A program made the translations under genes and the position numbers. A stretch of 64,000 bases of DNA, from contig CANNBS010000004.1 in NCBI GenBank assembly GCA_947502925.1, positions 248,001 through 312,000 of the forward strand. The letters run 5' to 3'. Of this stretch, positions 53,159 through 61,590 are shown piece after piece. The notes beneath the pieces were generated by a model. The model ran no database searches. It saw nothing but the letters and a program-made list of their open reading frames with translations, and was not told where the DNA came from. This DNA comes from an uncultured Marinicella sp. (lineage in GTDB: Bacteria; Pseudomonadota; Gammaproteobacteria; Xanthomonadales; Marinicellaceae). The first letter of the stretch is position 1. Each line of letters opens with the position of its first letter.

Positions 53159-55098
53159 ATCGGTATTGCTCTATCAGATTGATATTGGGTATAGGTTTAA
53201 TGTTTTTAGCGTTATCCGGTGGCGCTATTTTACCTGAAGAAGATCAGCCCAGGAAAAAAATACCCAAACAACGGGTGATTGATGAACTTGAAAAGCTACG
53301 CAATAAAAACCTGAAAAAAATTAAAGGTGATGTTGAAGGTGTTTTGAAGTTTCGATCCTCTGATTTTAATCAGGAATATTACATTGGCGGAGCCCCCCAA
53401 AATTACGCACAGGGTATTATGACGAAACTCATTGAGGGTCTTAAGGATGATTTTCCGGAAATTTATGAGGAATTGAAAAACCAGGTCAAGGTTTATATGG
53501 TCTATGATTTGACGCTCAATGCCCATGCGACCCGAAATAACAATATTTTGCTCACATCTCAATGGATGGTCAATGCAGAATCTGAGGATGAAATAGCGGC
53601 ACTATTGGCGCATGAACTGGCGCACATTGTATTAAAACACCCGGATACCAATGTGGATCGAGATAAGCAGACACAGGCTGTGAAAAAATTTGTTGAGATG
53701 GCCAGTATTGTTTCTTTTTTTGCCAATATGGAAACCAAATCCAGTGGTAAAAATCTACAGGTTTATATTGACGATTCCGGGAAAGAGGAACTTTTAAAAA
53801 CAGTCTTTATTGGTAAGTTAATGAGTGATGTTAAACACCATTACATTAATAAGAAAATCTCCCGTAAACATGAAGAACAGGCGGATTATTTTGCATCTGA
53901 CTTAATGGAACTGGTTGGTTATAATCCTGTTGCGGCAACCACCATGTTAAAACTCTTATATGTTGATGAAATGAATACAGAAGAGGTGATTGAAGCCACT
54001 GAAGATATGGTTGAGTATATTTCACCACTTTTTGAATCTTGGGTGAGTCATGAATTAGTGCGGTTGGCCGGTGATGACCCCTTGAAATTAGTGTTGGCAA
54101 CCGTAATTCAACAGCAAGCAGCCCAAATTGCTCAAAAATTAGGCGGGTGGTTTAGGGATAAAAAAAGAAGTCATATGAAGGCCGCAATCAGGTTTCATCG
54201 GGTTGATGAATATAATACCCATTATCAATATTACGATGATAGGCCTGATTATGGAGACGCAGATTCTGGAAGCAATCAATTCAATTTTAACGACATTCAA
54301 TCCCAAGTAACGCTGGTGCATGATCAATTAAGTAAACTGGACTCAGCCAGTGGTTCTATTGATGTTGGTATGTATAATGAATCAAGTGAAATTTTAGATG
54401 CTGTTTTTAAGTTTTTAAAAAAACAAGACAATGCAATTTTTCAGCCGGTTTTTATTAAATACAGAATTGTCAAAGCCAAACTAAGGATAGCGCAAAGCAA
54501 GCCAGGCGATATTGAAAAAGCACTGATTAATTTATGCGAAAAAATTATGAGGTTTAAAACCTCAGATTGTTTTACTGAGGACTTTGCAGCTCAAGCAACA
54601 AATATGGGGATAATTATACCCCAGGATTTTTTTGTACTATTGGCTGAATCATACATTCATCTTGGAAAATTTAAGGAAGCCGAGACGGTAATTCAGCAGG
54701 GAACCGAATATTATGATGAGCATCCTTTTCATTTGCATAATACGCTTTTAGCTTGTGAGCGCAGAGACTACTTATCATTTACAAAGTCACTGCAGATGTG
54801 TCAAGAAACCGGTGTATTTGATTCAGTAGCACTTTGTGGTGCCATCAATAATGAGCTTCAATTCATGAAAAAATCAGCAGATGAAGAGCTACAAAAAACA
54901 AAGCCTTTTTCAAGCGTGAAGTTAGAAGAACTTAATTGGTGGACGCCTTGTGAGGCTTTAAAAAACAAAGATTACAGGCCCTTAAGTACCGTTAAAACAG
55001 CATCACAAGTCGCAGAAATCAAAAGACGTTTGCAGCAGATTGAAGAAATGAAAAAGAAACAGGCACAAGAATCAACGGCTGAAGCCGCTGATGAATGA
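53155..55098 (+). CDS. Periplasmic M48 family zinc metallopeptidase with C-terminal TPR-like region
   Basis: A 647-residue secreted peptidase. The signal peptide spans about residues 1-24. The zinc motif H153-E-L-A-H157 (AALLAHELAHIVLKH) is followed by the third ligand E240 in RKHEEQADYFAS, the E-x-x-A-D pattern of M48. The C-terminal ~270 residues are helical and TPR-like (FVLLAESYIHLGKFKEAETVIQQG), similar in layout to BepA, which helps outer-membrane protein assembly. It differs from BepA in size and sequence. ATGA overlap with the small secreted protein and an 8-nt overlap with the GNAT gene. Confidence 0.87.
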   Translation: MNRYCSIRLILGIGLMFLALSGGAILPEEDQPRKKIPKQRVIDELEKLRNKNLKKIKGDVEGVLKFRSSDFNQEYYIGGAPQNYAQGIMTKLIEGLKDDFPEIYEELKNQVKVYMVYDLTLNAHATRNNNILLTSQWMVNAESEDEIAALLAHELAHIVLKHPDTNVDRDKQTQAVKKFVEMASIVSFFANMETKSSGKNLQVYIDDSGKEELLKTVFIGKLMSDVKHHYINKKISRKHEEQADYFASDLMELVGYNPVAATTMLKLLYVDEMNTEEVIEATEDMVEYISPLFESWVSHELVRLAGDDPLKLVLATVIQQQAAQIAQKLGGWFRDKKRSHMKAAIRFHRVDEYNTHYQYYDDRPDYGDADSGSNQFNFNDIQSQVTLVHDQLSKLDSASGSIDVGMYNESSEILDAVFKFLKKQDNAIFQPVFIKYRIVKAKLRIAQSKPGDIEKALINLCEKIMRFKTSDCFTEDFAAQATNMGIIIPQDFFVLLAESYIHLGKFKEAETVIQQGTEYYDEHPFHLHNTLLACERRDYLSFTKSLQMCQETGVFDSVALCGAINNELQFMKKSADEELQKTKPFSSVKLEELNWWTPCEALKNKDYRPLSTVKTASQVAEIKRRLQQIEEMKKKQAQESTAEAADE

Positions 55099-55567
55099 GC
55101 CGTTAATTGAAGTTAAATTCAGGCGCGCTCAGGTGGCTGATTTTTTGCAAATTGCCGCTTTAGACCGCGTCGGGTGGCAACAAAATAAAGCTGCCGACTA
55201 TATACCGGACGGGGAGCATCTTTGGCGGTTTTTTGTGGCGTATTCCGCTGTTTTCGTGGCTGAACATGATGAAAAAATCATTGGTTTTGCCAATGTGTTT
55301 CGGGCCAATGATAAGGCGATTTTTTTATTGCATAAGGTGGTTGTTGATCGTAAATTTCGTGGTCAAGGTGTCGGACAAGGCCTGTTCGCTCAGGTTGTAA
55401 AGGAATGTGACCGCCATGGTTTTGCTTGTTTGACTACAGTCGATCCCGAAAATAATAGCATGTTGCATGTGTGCCAGAAATTTGGCTTTACTGAAAAAGA
55501 ATACAAAGCGGGTTATTATCGGCCTGAAGAACATCGCTATGTCTTGAAACGTTACCCCTCTCGTTAA
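55091..55567 (+). CDS. GNAT family N-acetyltransferase
   Basis: A 158-residue GNAT protein. Motif A is VVVDRKFRGQGVGQGLFAQVV (the RxxGxG/A acetyl-CoA loop at FRGQGVGQG). Motif B is SMLHVCQKFGFTEKEY. The substrate is unknown. It overlaps the M48 gene by 8 nt (ATGAATGA), so it belongs to the CHASE2 operon, though its cytosolic activity has no obvious link to it. The stop overlaps the convergent transporter stop. Confidence 0.87.
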   Translation: MNEPLIEVKFRRAQVADFLQIAALDRVGWQQNKAADYIPDGEHLWRFFVAYSAVFVAEHDEKIIGFANVFRANDKAIFLLHKVVVDRKFRGQGVGQGLFAQVVKECDRHGFACLTTVDPENNSMLHVCQKFGFTEKEYKAGYYRPEEHRYVLKRYPSR

Positions 55568-56484
55568 CTCGATTGCTGAATGGATTGACGTGTATTACGC
55601 CGGTTGATCATCACCGAAGACAGCAAAATTAACAGCGCAAAGACAATAAACGCTCCGGTGAGACTGGCGCCCAGAAATACAATCAAAATCGCTGTGGAAA
55701 ATACAGGAATCAGATATGCCAAAGCCAATACCGGCTTCATATGATTGCCTTTCAGGGCCGCTTCCCAGGCGACATAACCTAAATTAACCCCGGAAAAACC
55801 CACCAAACCAAACCATTCCCGGCTATCGGGTATGATCGGGCTTTCAAACACAATGCTGATGATACCGGCACACAGACCCATAAGCCCGAAGACATAAAAG
55901 AATCCACCACGAGGTGCCTGAATAAGTTGCGTCAGGTTGTTGTACAGTGCCCATATCATGGCGGCCGTTAAAGCCAGGAGATAGCCCCAATGAGCGTTTT
56001 CAGACACCGTAACTTCACCTGCATGACTGAACGTTAGTAAGCCGACACAACCGATAAATGCCGCCATCAGCCAAAACCAAAACACCCGATCCAGTCGAGC
56101 CACTTTAAAAAACAGACCCCCCCCCAACAACGCAGTGAAAACAGGCCATAAATAATTGAGCAAATTAACATGCAAAGCCGGTGCCAGTTTAAAAGACAGC
56201 ACATAACAACAAAAATAACCAAATATTCCGACAAAACTCACCCAGAAGCCAGTATTGAGCCGTGCAACAGCAGGTATCACGGGTCGCCATAAGAAATGGA
56301 TAGCCACATAATAAAAGCAGGTTAGCAAAGAACTCACGGCCAGCGTCATAAAGGCCGGTACATTGCCGGTCAGCACCATCATGAGTGCTGATAACGACCA
56401 TAAAATAACCGCTGTCAGCCCCAAAAGAGTGGCTGAATTTAATTTGGTCTGCAGAAGGTGGTTGTTTACTGAATGATTTTTCAT
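55564..56484 (-). CDS. EamA/DMT transporter, YddG-like
   Basis: A 306-residue ten-helix transporter. The first half has LAPALHVNLLNYLWPVFTALLGGGLFFK and the second GVNLGYVAWEAALKGNHMKPVLALAYLIPVFSTAIL. The LLNYLWP motif and the two-fold design resemble the YddG amino-acid exporter group, so export of aromatic amino acids is possible but unproven. It is convergent with the GNAT gene (overlapping stops). Confidence 0.85.
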   Translation of the reverse strand: MKNHSVNNHLLQTKLNSATLLGLTAVILWSLSALMMVLTGNVPAFMTLAVSSLLTCFYYVAIHFLWRPVIPAVARLNTGFWVSFVGIFGYFCCYVLSFKLAPALHVNLLNYLWPVFTALLGGGLFFKVARLDRVFWFWLMAAFIGCVGLLTFSHAGEVTVSENAHWGYLLALTAAMIWALYNNLTQLIQAPRGGFFYVFGLMGLCAGIISIVFESPIIPDSREWFGLVGFSGVNLGYVAWEAALKGNHMKPVLALAYLIPVFSTAILIVFLGASLTGAFIVFALLILLSSVMINRRNTRQSIQQSS

Positions 56485-56517
56485 GAGGTAAATACAGCAT
56501 CAATATCGACTAAAAGA

Positions 56518-56587
56518 TAAGTGTCCGGGTGGCTTGGGAAAAGTTGGCACACCAAAATATGACCTTTCCTCACTGCTCGGACACTTA
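56518..56587. repeat. 70-bp element with perfect 10-bp terminal inverted repeats
   Basis: TAAGTGTCCG (56518-56527) and its exact complement CGGACACTTA (56578-56587) bound a 50-bp interior in an otherwise gene-free 234-bp gap. The element ends begin and finish with TA. It could be a miniature transposable element or a REP-like palindrome. No other full copy was found in the window by eye. Confidence 0.45.
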
Positions 56588-56718
56588 ATTATAGTCGCAT
56601 ATTGACCGTAAAGTGGTTCTTTGGCACATTCCATCTAATAATTAATGAAAATAAATGATGCATTTTTAAGTGATTTGTCGACTTAAGAATTAATCAATCA
56701 GTTCAATGGGAAAGCAGC

Positions 56719-59700
56719 ATGAAAAAATTTAACAAACTTTGTTTATTAATAGGGCTTTTAATGGTTAGTGCCGTTACACAAGCAACACCGCAAATGGCAG
56801 TAGAAATTAATCCTAATCCGCCGGCCATCGGTGAAATGGTGGATGTTCAAATCCTGTTATCCAATACTGATAACAATTCAACCGGTAATTTATCGGTTGA
56901 GCTGGTGTGGCCACAATATTTGTACGGTAACATCAGAGGACAAATCGGCGGTGGTTCATGTTCAGGTTCTTGTAGTACCGGAGAAGTTTTTCTTTGGGAT
57001 ACTTCGGATTTAGGCAGTTTGGCTTCCGGGCAGTCAAAATTAATCGCTGTGAATTCTGCCATATCCAATAATACACCGGATGGTTCAAACCTTGATTTTA
57101 TTATCAGACTTTATGAAAATGGTTATTTACGCCAGACCATCAACAAAACCATTACCACTAGCACTACAGGCGAGTTGGATTTGACCATTCAGTCCCGGTC
57201 AAATTTTGCGCAAGCCGGTGGACAGGTTATTTATGATGTGGTTTATGGTAACCACAGTGCCACACCGGCACAAAATACTCTGTTGAGTGTTCCGGTACCA
57301 CCCGGGACAACTTATGCCACCGCCACAGGTAATGGCGTTCTCAATAATGGTGTGGTTGAATGGAATTTAAACACCCTGCCGGACTACAGTCACGGCCGGC
57401 AACAAGTTGTCTTTGATGTGGATGCGGGTTTAAACGAAGGGGATTTTATCAATATTGAGGCCGCAGAAATTTCAGCGGATTATAATTTTGTTAATCAGAG
57501 TGCTTTTGCTGATGCAATCAGTGTGATAAAAGCAGATGAAACGCTCAAGTTTTCTGTGGAAGTGAACCCTAACCCGATTGAGTCCGGAGAAACTTTCGAT
57601 ATTCAACTTAAGATCAGCAATACAGGAAGTGTCAATGAAGATTTATCGGGTTTGATGTTTCAGTGTGTTGATTATGTCCGAGAATATTATAAAACAACCG
57701 GTGGCGCCACCAATTATAATGGATGTTATGGGGGTGAATTTATCACCTGGAGTGATACCGCATTGGGTGTTTTGCCACCGGGTGAAACGGTTGTTGTCTC
57801 AGCCAATTCCTATGTTAATCAAGGGACTAATTCCGGCCAGGTGATTCCATTTGAGGCCCTGGTTTTTGTGGATGGTTATTGGCGTGGTCGCGTTTCTCAC
57901 AGCATTGCTGTGGATAATGACAGCGGTTTGGATCTGATGGTGAGTCCACAAAATAATCCCATGGCGCAGAATAATCAGCTGATTTATAACTTAAGCTACG
58001 GCAATCACAGCACCGCTCAAGCCACCAATGCTGTATTAAGTTTTCCTTTGCCCGAAGGCGCCACATTTGTTTCTGCGAGCGGTAATGGTTCATTGAATGG
58101 TGATGTGGTCGAGTGGACCATCGGCACCATAGCAGCCAATAGCCATGGCTTTCATCAGCTTACGCTGTTGGTGGATGGCGGACTAACCGATGGTACACCC
58201 TTGCTTGTTGAATCGGCGGTATTACAAGCCACCATCAACTATTTGCCTCAGGAGGCACAGGCCACGGCTGTAACACACGTCAAAACAAATGAACCCTTGC
58301 GTTTTGAGATGGAAGTGAACCCGAATCCGGTGGAGCCCACAGAAACCTTTGACATTCAGTTAAAAATCACCAACACAGGTGTTGTTAACGAGGATTTATC
58401 GGGTTTGAAATTTCAGTGTGTTGATTATGTTCGGATATATTACAAAGCCACCGGTGGCGCAACAAATTACAGTGGTTGTGATGCGGGTGAATTTATTGAT
58501 TGGAGTGATGCGGTGTTAGGCATTTTACCTCCGGGTGAAAGCCATGTGATTTCCGTCAATTCCTATGTAAACCAAGGGGTGGCCTCGGGTCGTGTGATTC
58601 CCTTTGAAGTGATGATGTATGCGGGTGGATTATGGCGCGGCAGCGTTTATGACAATGTGGTGGTGGATGCTGACAGTGGTCTGGATTTAGCGGTTTATCC
58701 ACAGTCTGACCCGGTGGCACAAGGTGCTCAACTGCTTTACAAATTAAATTATGGTAATCACAGCAACTTACAGGCCAACAACACACATTTAACATTTCCC
58801 ATACCAGAAGGCACAACTTTTGTGTCCGCCAGTGGCAATGGTGTGTTCAATAATGGGGTTGTTTTCTGGAATTTGGCTGAATTAGCGACAGGCCAATTTG
58901 GTCAGGAACAGGTTATTGTTGCGGTTGATAATGGACTGGCTGATGGTGAAACACTGGTTGTCAATGCAGCAGCGCTTAAAGCATCAATCAATTATCTGAC
59001 TGAAACCGTACAGGCCACGGCGGTCAGTCAGGTTAAAATGAATGAGCCGCTGCAATTTGAGATGGAGGTGAACCCCAATCCCGTCGAACCTTCAGAAACC
59101 TTTGACATCCAGTTAAAAATCACAAACACCGGAATGGTCAATGAGGATTTGTCAGATTTGCTGTTTCAATGTGTTGATTATGTTCGGATGTATTATAAGA
59201 CCACTGGAGGTGCGACAAATTACAGTGGTTGTTCCGGTGGTGAATTTATTGCATGGAGTGATGCAAATTTAGGCTTGTTACCGCCCGGTGAAAGCATGGT
59301 GTTATCCGTGAATTCTTACGCAGGTCAAGGGGTGGCCTCGGGTCGGGTTATTCCTTTTGAAGCCATGGTATACGTGGATGGACTATGGCGTGGTGGTGTT
59401 TACAGCAACACCACAGTGGATGCGGACAGTGGCTTGGATCTGGCGATTGATCCCCAGATGGATCCGGTGATGCCGGGGGCTCAATTAACATATCATTTAA
59501 CCTATGGCAATCACAGTGGTTTTCAGGCCATCAATGCCAGTCTGGTCTTTTCTGTCCCTCAAGGGACAAGTTTTGTGTCTGCCTCCGGAGGCGGTATCGA
59601 AAATAACGGTACGGTTACATGGCAATTAAGTCAAATTAATTCAGGACAAGGTGGCAGAGAACAGGTTGTGGTTGAAGTTGATTCTGCATTGCCACAGGGC

Positions 59701-60408
59701 GCTCTATTAACGGTTGAAAACGGTTTTATACAGGCTGACATTGATGGGTTGTCACAGTCAAGTCACGCCATGAGCAGCAGTGAAGTTAATTTACCTGTCG
59801 ATTTTGCTCTGGATATTATGGCCTGGCCGGTACCTGTTGACACAAATGATCAGTTAAATATGCTCATCGATATCAAAAACCTGCAAACCGTCAACAGTGA
59901 TAATTTAAGTTTACGACTGATGTGGCCGGATTATATGGATCAGTACCCGGTAGCGACCAATGGCGGTTCCTGTTCTGATTGCGGTATTGGCGGTTATTTA
60001 TCTTGGGATGAGAATGATTTAAGTTTATTGCCCCCACAAGGTATATTGAATATTTCTGTGGTGGAAGACGTCGATTATTACACACAAAGAGGTCGGGTTA
60101 TTCCTTTTGAAACTGAGCTGTTTGAAGGGGGTATTTACCGTCGTAGTATCAGTGACAGTGTTTTGGTGGGTGATTTTACTGACTTCGATAATGATGGTAT
60201 AGCCGATCCTTTTGATGAAGATGACGATGATGATGGTATGCCCGATTGGTGGGAAAATTACTATGGCTTGAACCCTTATAATCCGGCCGATGCGCATCAA
60301 GATCCCGATAATGACAACTTCACCAACTTACAAGAATATTTAAACGGTACTCATCCATTTATTTCAGATATTCCTGACTTAATATTTGAAGATGGGTTTG
60401 AAAGTTAA
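56719..60408 (+). CDS. Large secreted protein of five ~250-residue units with calcium-type repeat and IFEDGFES tail
   Basis: A signal peptide (about residues 1-22) is followed by five homologous units starting near residues 25, 278, 529, 780 and 1029. Each has an NPNP-type opening (VEVNPNPIES, MEVNPNPVEP). The middle three share FQCVDYVR-x-YYK, GGATNY-x-GC and ASGRVIPFE-type segments. A DUF11-like domain ends each (LTYGNHSGFQAINASL). After unit five comes an Asp-rich thrombospondin-3/EF-like stretch (DFDNDGIADPFDEDDDDDG, then DPDNDNFTNLQEYLNGT). The end is PDLIFEDGFES. GGGAAAG precedes the ATG. Function unknown; surface or released structural protein. Confidence 0.8.
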   Translation: MKKFNKLCLLIGLLMVSAVTQATPQMAVEINPNPPAIGEMVDVQILLSNTDNNSTGNLSVELVWPQYLYGNIRGQIGGGSCSGSCSTGEVFLWDTSDLGSLASGQSKLIAVNSAISNNTPDGSNLDFIIRLYENGYLRQTINKTITTSTTGELDLTIQSRSNFAQAGGQVIYDVVYGNHSATPAQNTLLSVPVPPGTTYATATGNGVLNNGVVEWNLNTLPDYSHGRQQVVFDVDAGLNEGDFINIEAAEISADYNFVNQSAFADAISVIKADETLKFSVEVNPNPIESGETFDIQLKISNTGSVNEDLSGLMFQCVDYVREYYKTTGGATNYNGCYGGEFITWSDTALGVLPPGETVVVSANSYVNQGTNSGQVIPFEALVFVDGYWRGRVSHSIAVDNDSGLDLMVSPQNNPMAQNNQLIYNLSYGNHSTAQATNAVLSFPLPEGATFVSASGNGSLNGDVVEWTIGTIAANSHGFHQLTLLVDGGLTDGTPLLVESAVLQATINYLPQEAQATAVTHVKTNEPLRFEMEVNPNPVEPTETFDIQLKITNTGVVNEDLSGLKFQCVDYVRIYYKATGGATNYSGCDAGEFIDWSDAVLGILPPGESHVISVNSYVNQGVASGRVIPFEVMMYAGGLWRGSVYDNVVVDADSGLDLAVYPQSDPVAQGAQLLYKLNYGNHSNLQANNTHLTFPIPEGTTFVSASGNGVFNNGVVFWNLAELATGQFGQEQVIVAVDNGLADGETLVVNAAALKASINYLTETVQATAVSQVKMNEPLQFEMEVNPNPVEPSETFDIQLKITNTGMVNEDLSDLLFQCVDYVRMYYKTTGGATNYSGCSGGEFIAWSDANLGLLPPGESMVLSVNSYAGQGVASGRVIPFEAMVYVDGLWRGGVYSNTTVDADSGLDLAIDPQMDPVMPGAQLTYHLTYGNHSGFQAINASLVFSVPQGTSFVSASGGGIENNGTVTWQLSQINSGQGGREQVVVEVDSALPQGALLTVENGFIQADIDGLSQSSHAMSSSEVNLPVDFALDIMAWPVPVDTNDQLNMLIDIKNLQTVNSDNLSLRLMWPDYMDQYPVATNGGSCSDCGIGGYLSWDENDLSLLPPQGILNISVVEDVDYYTQRGRVIPFETELFEGGIYRRSISDSVLVGDFTDFDNDGIADPFDEDDDDDGMPDWWENYYGLNPYNPADAHQDPDNDNFTNLQEYLNGTHPFISDIPDLIFEDGFES
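57550..59802 (+). repeat. Three in-frame tandem 753/753/747-bp coding repeats
   Basis: Equivalent codons (the F of FxxEVNPNP) fall at 57550, 58303, 59056 and, for the divergent fifth unit, 59803. The copies starting at 58303 and 59056 are the most alike, with runs such as TFDIQLKITNTG and GVASGRVIPFE identical. Recent internal duplication or gene conversion is likely. Confidence 0.75.
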
Positions 60409-60416
60409 AATGGACA

Positions 60417-60453
60417 AATCCGAAGAGCCTCTGTCTTCGTGGCTCTTCGGATT
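60417..60453. terminator. Hairpin after the large secreted protein gene
   Basis: A perfect 13-bp stem AATCCGAAGAGCC (60417-60429) / GGCTCTTCGGATT (60441-60453) with an 11-nt loop. There is no T-run, so it may act with Rho or stabilise the 3' end. Confidence 0.6.
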
Positions 60454-60581
60454 GAAGTCAATGCTGTTAGTCAAAATATGTCGCACATATTTAACAGACA
60501 TGAGGAAAATGCTCGCATAAACCTATAACTTACCTTAAAGTAAAAATCGATTTGTTCTTAAATATGTCCTAATTATTAAAT

Positions 60582-60827
60582 ATGCAACAACTTACTATCA
60601 AATTAAGTCCTGATGTTACCAAACAATATTTGGAAATTGTGGAAAGTAAAACACAGGCAGAACAAGAGAATAGTATGGAGGCATCCGGAGTTACTTTAGA
60701 TATTAAGCTCAGTTTAATGCCAGGTTTGGAAATGCTTGATGACATACTGATAGATGGTCAATCTTTGATGTTGAATAAGGATGAAATTAATGGGGTCAGT
60801 GTATTGCTTGAAGACCTTGAAAATTAA
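60582..60827 (+). CDS. Small hypothetical protein, first gene of an AT-rich pair
   Basis: An 81-residue acidic protein (MQQLTIKLSPDVTKQYLEIV, then EASGVTLDIKLSLMPGLEML). I do not recognise a family. It begins with a beta-alpha pattern and has no signal peptide. No clear ribosome binding site. It is followed after 40 bp by a 184-residue gene of equally AT-rich composition; the small-then-larger order is reminiscent of toxin-antitoxin or defence pairs, which is only an inference. Confidence 0.5.
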   Translation: MQQLTIKLSPDVTKQYLEIVESKTQAEQENSMEASGVTLDIKLSLMPGLEMLDDILIDGQSLMLNKDEINGVSVLLEDLEN

Positions 60828-60867
60828 ACTTGTGAGACTCTAACAAGGGAAAAGGCACAATAAATCA

Positions 60868-61422
60868 ATGATGAAAACAATAAAAAAATTAAAAGAACAC
60901 AGCCCATCGACTACTGAACTTATGAATTTGGACTATAAGTTTCAGCCAGAATTGACTGTTAAATTAGACGAAACGCAGTCTGAATTTGATCAATCCGTGA
61001 TAAACGAAATCGTTTTGTGGAAAACCAATCGCTATGCTCAATTAAGTATTGAAACGCTCAATTTGGTCAATAAAATTGACCCAAATTCTGATGCCATAGA
61101 TTTAGATTTAACCCATAAGGTGTTAACAAATTTACTCAAAACCAAGGGTGTTCGATTGCCCATGGCTTCGACTATTTTAAGATTCAGGAACCCATATATT
61201 TACCAAATTATTGATCAAAGGGTTTTTCGATTACTGTATGGGTATGAGCTTAAATTAAAAGAGTATATAAATGATAATAATATAAATGAAAATATAAATC
61301 GATACCTGGACTATTTAATTGAATTAAAAAATACTTGTGATGAATACCAAATCCCGTTTACTGAATCAGACAGAATTTTCTACGCATACGACAAAAAAGT
61401 GAACAAAAAGAACATTAATTAA
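60868..61422 (+). CDS. Hypothetical protein, second gene of an AT-rich pair
   Basis: A 184-residue helical, cytosolic protein of unknown function. The most distinctive part is KGVRLPMASTILRFRNPYIY, then QIIDQRVFRLLYGYEL (about residues 90-128). The layout 'small residues, AS-x-IL, NP, (I/V)IDxR' recalls helix-hairpin-helix base-excision folds, but the match is weak. N- and C-terminal parts are rich in K, N, I and E. GC content is clearly lower than the surrounding genes, suggesting horizontal origin. It lies convergent to the cytochrome bd operon, 46 bp from the DUF2474-like gene. Confidence 0.55.
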   Translation: MMKTIKKLKEHSPSTTELMNLDYKFQPELTVKLDETQSEFDQSVINEIVLWKTNRYAQLSIETLNLVNKIDPNSDAIDLDLTHKVLTNLLKTKGVRLPMASTILRFRNPYIYQIIDQRVFRLLYGYELKLKEYINDNNINENINRYLDYLIELKNTCDEYQIPFTESDRIFYAYDKKVNKKNIN

Positions 61423-61468
61423 AATTGTCTAAAGCAGTTTTACTATTCAGGGTGTTTAGTTTTTTAAT

Positions 61469-61585
61469 TTATTGCCCCAAAGCAAAAATCCCTTTAATCA
61501 CCAGACTAATCATTCCGACCGCCAGCAAACCCAAACACCACAAACCGATAAACCAAAGCCATTGTTTTGTTTTTGATTTTGTCAT
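61469..61585 (-). CDS. DUF2474-like small membrane subunit of the cytochrome bd operon
   Basis: A 38-residue single-helix protein: MTKSKTKQWLWFIGLWCLGL followed by LAVGMISLVIKGIF. A basic N terminus and one membrane helix fit DUF2474/CydX-type small proteins that accompany cydAB. Its ATG lies 5 bp after the cydB stop, in the same transcript. It probably stabilises the oxidase. The C-terminal IKGIFALGQ is short and polar. Confidence 0.75.
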   Translation of the reverse strand: MTKSKTKQWLWFIGLWCLGLLAVGMISLVIKGIFALGQ

Positions 61586-61590
61586 GATAT

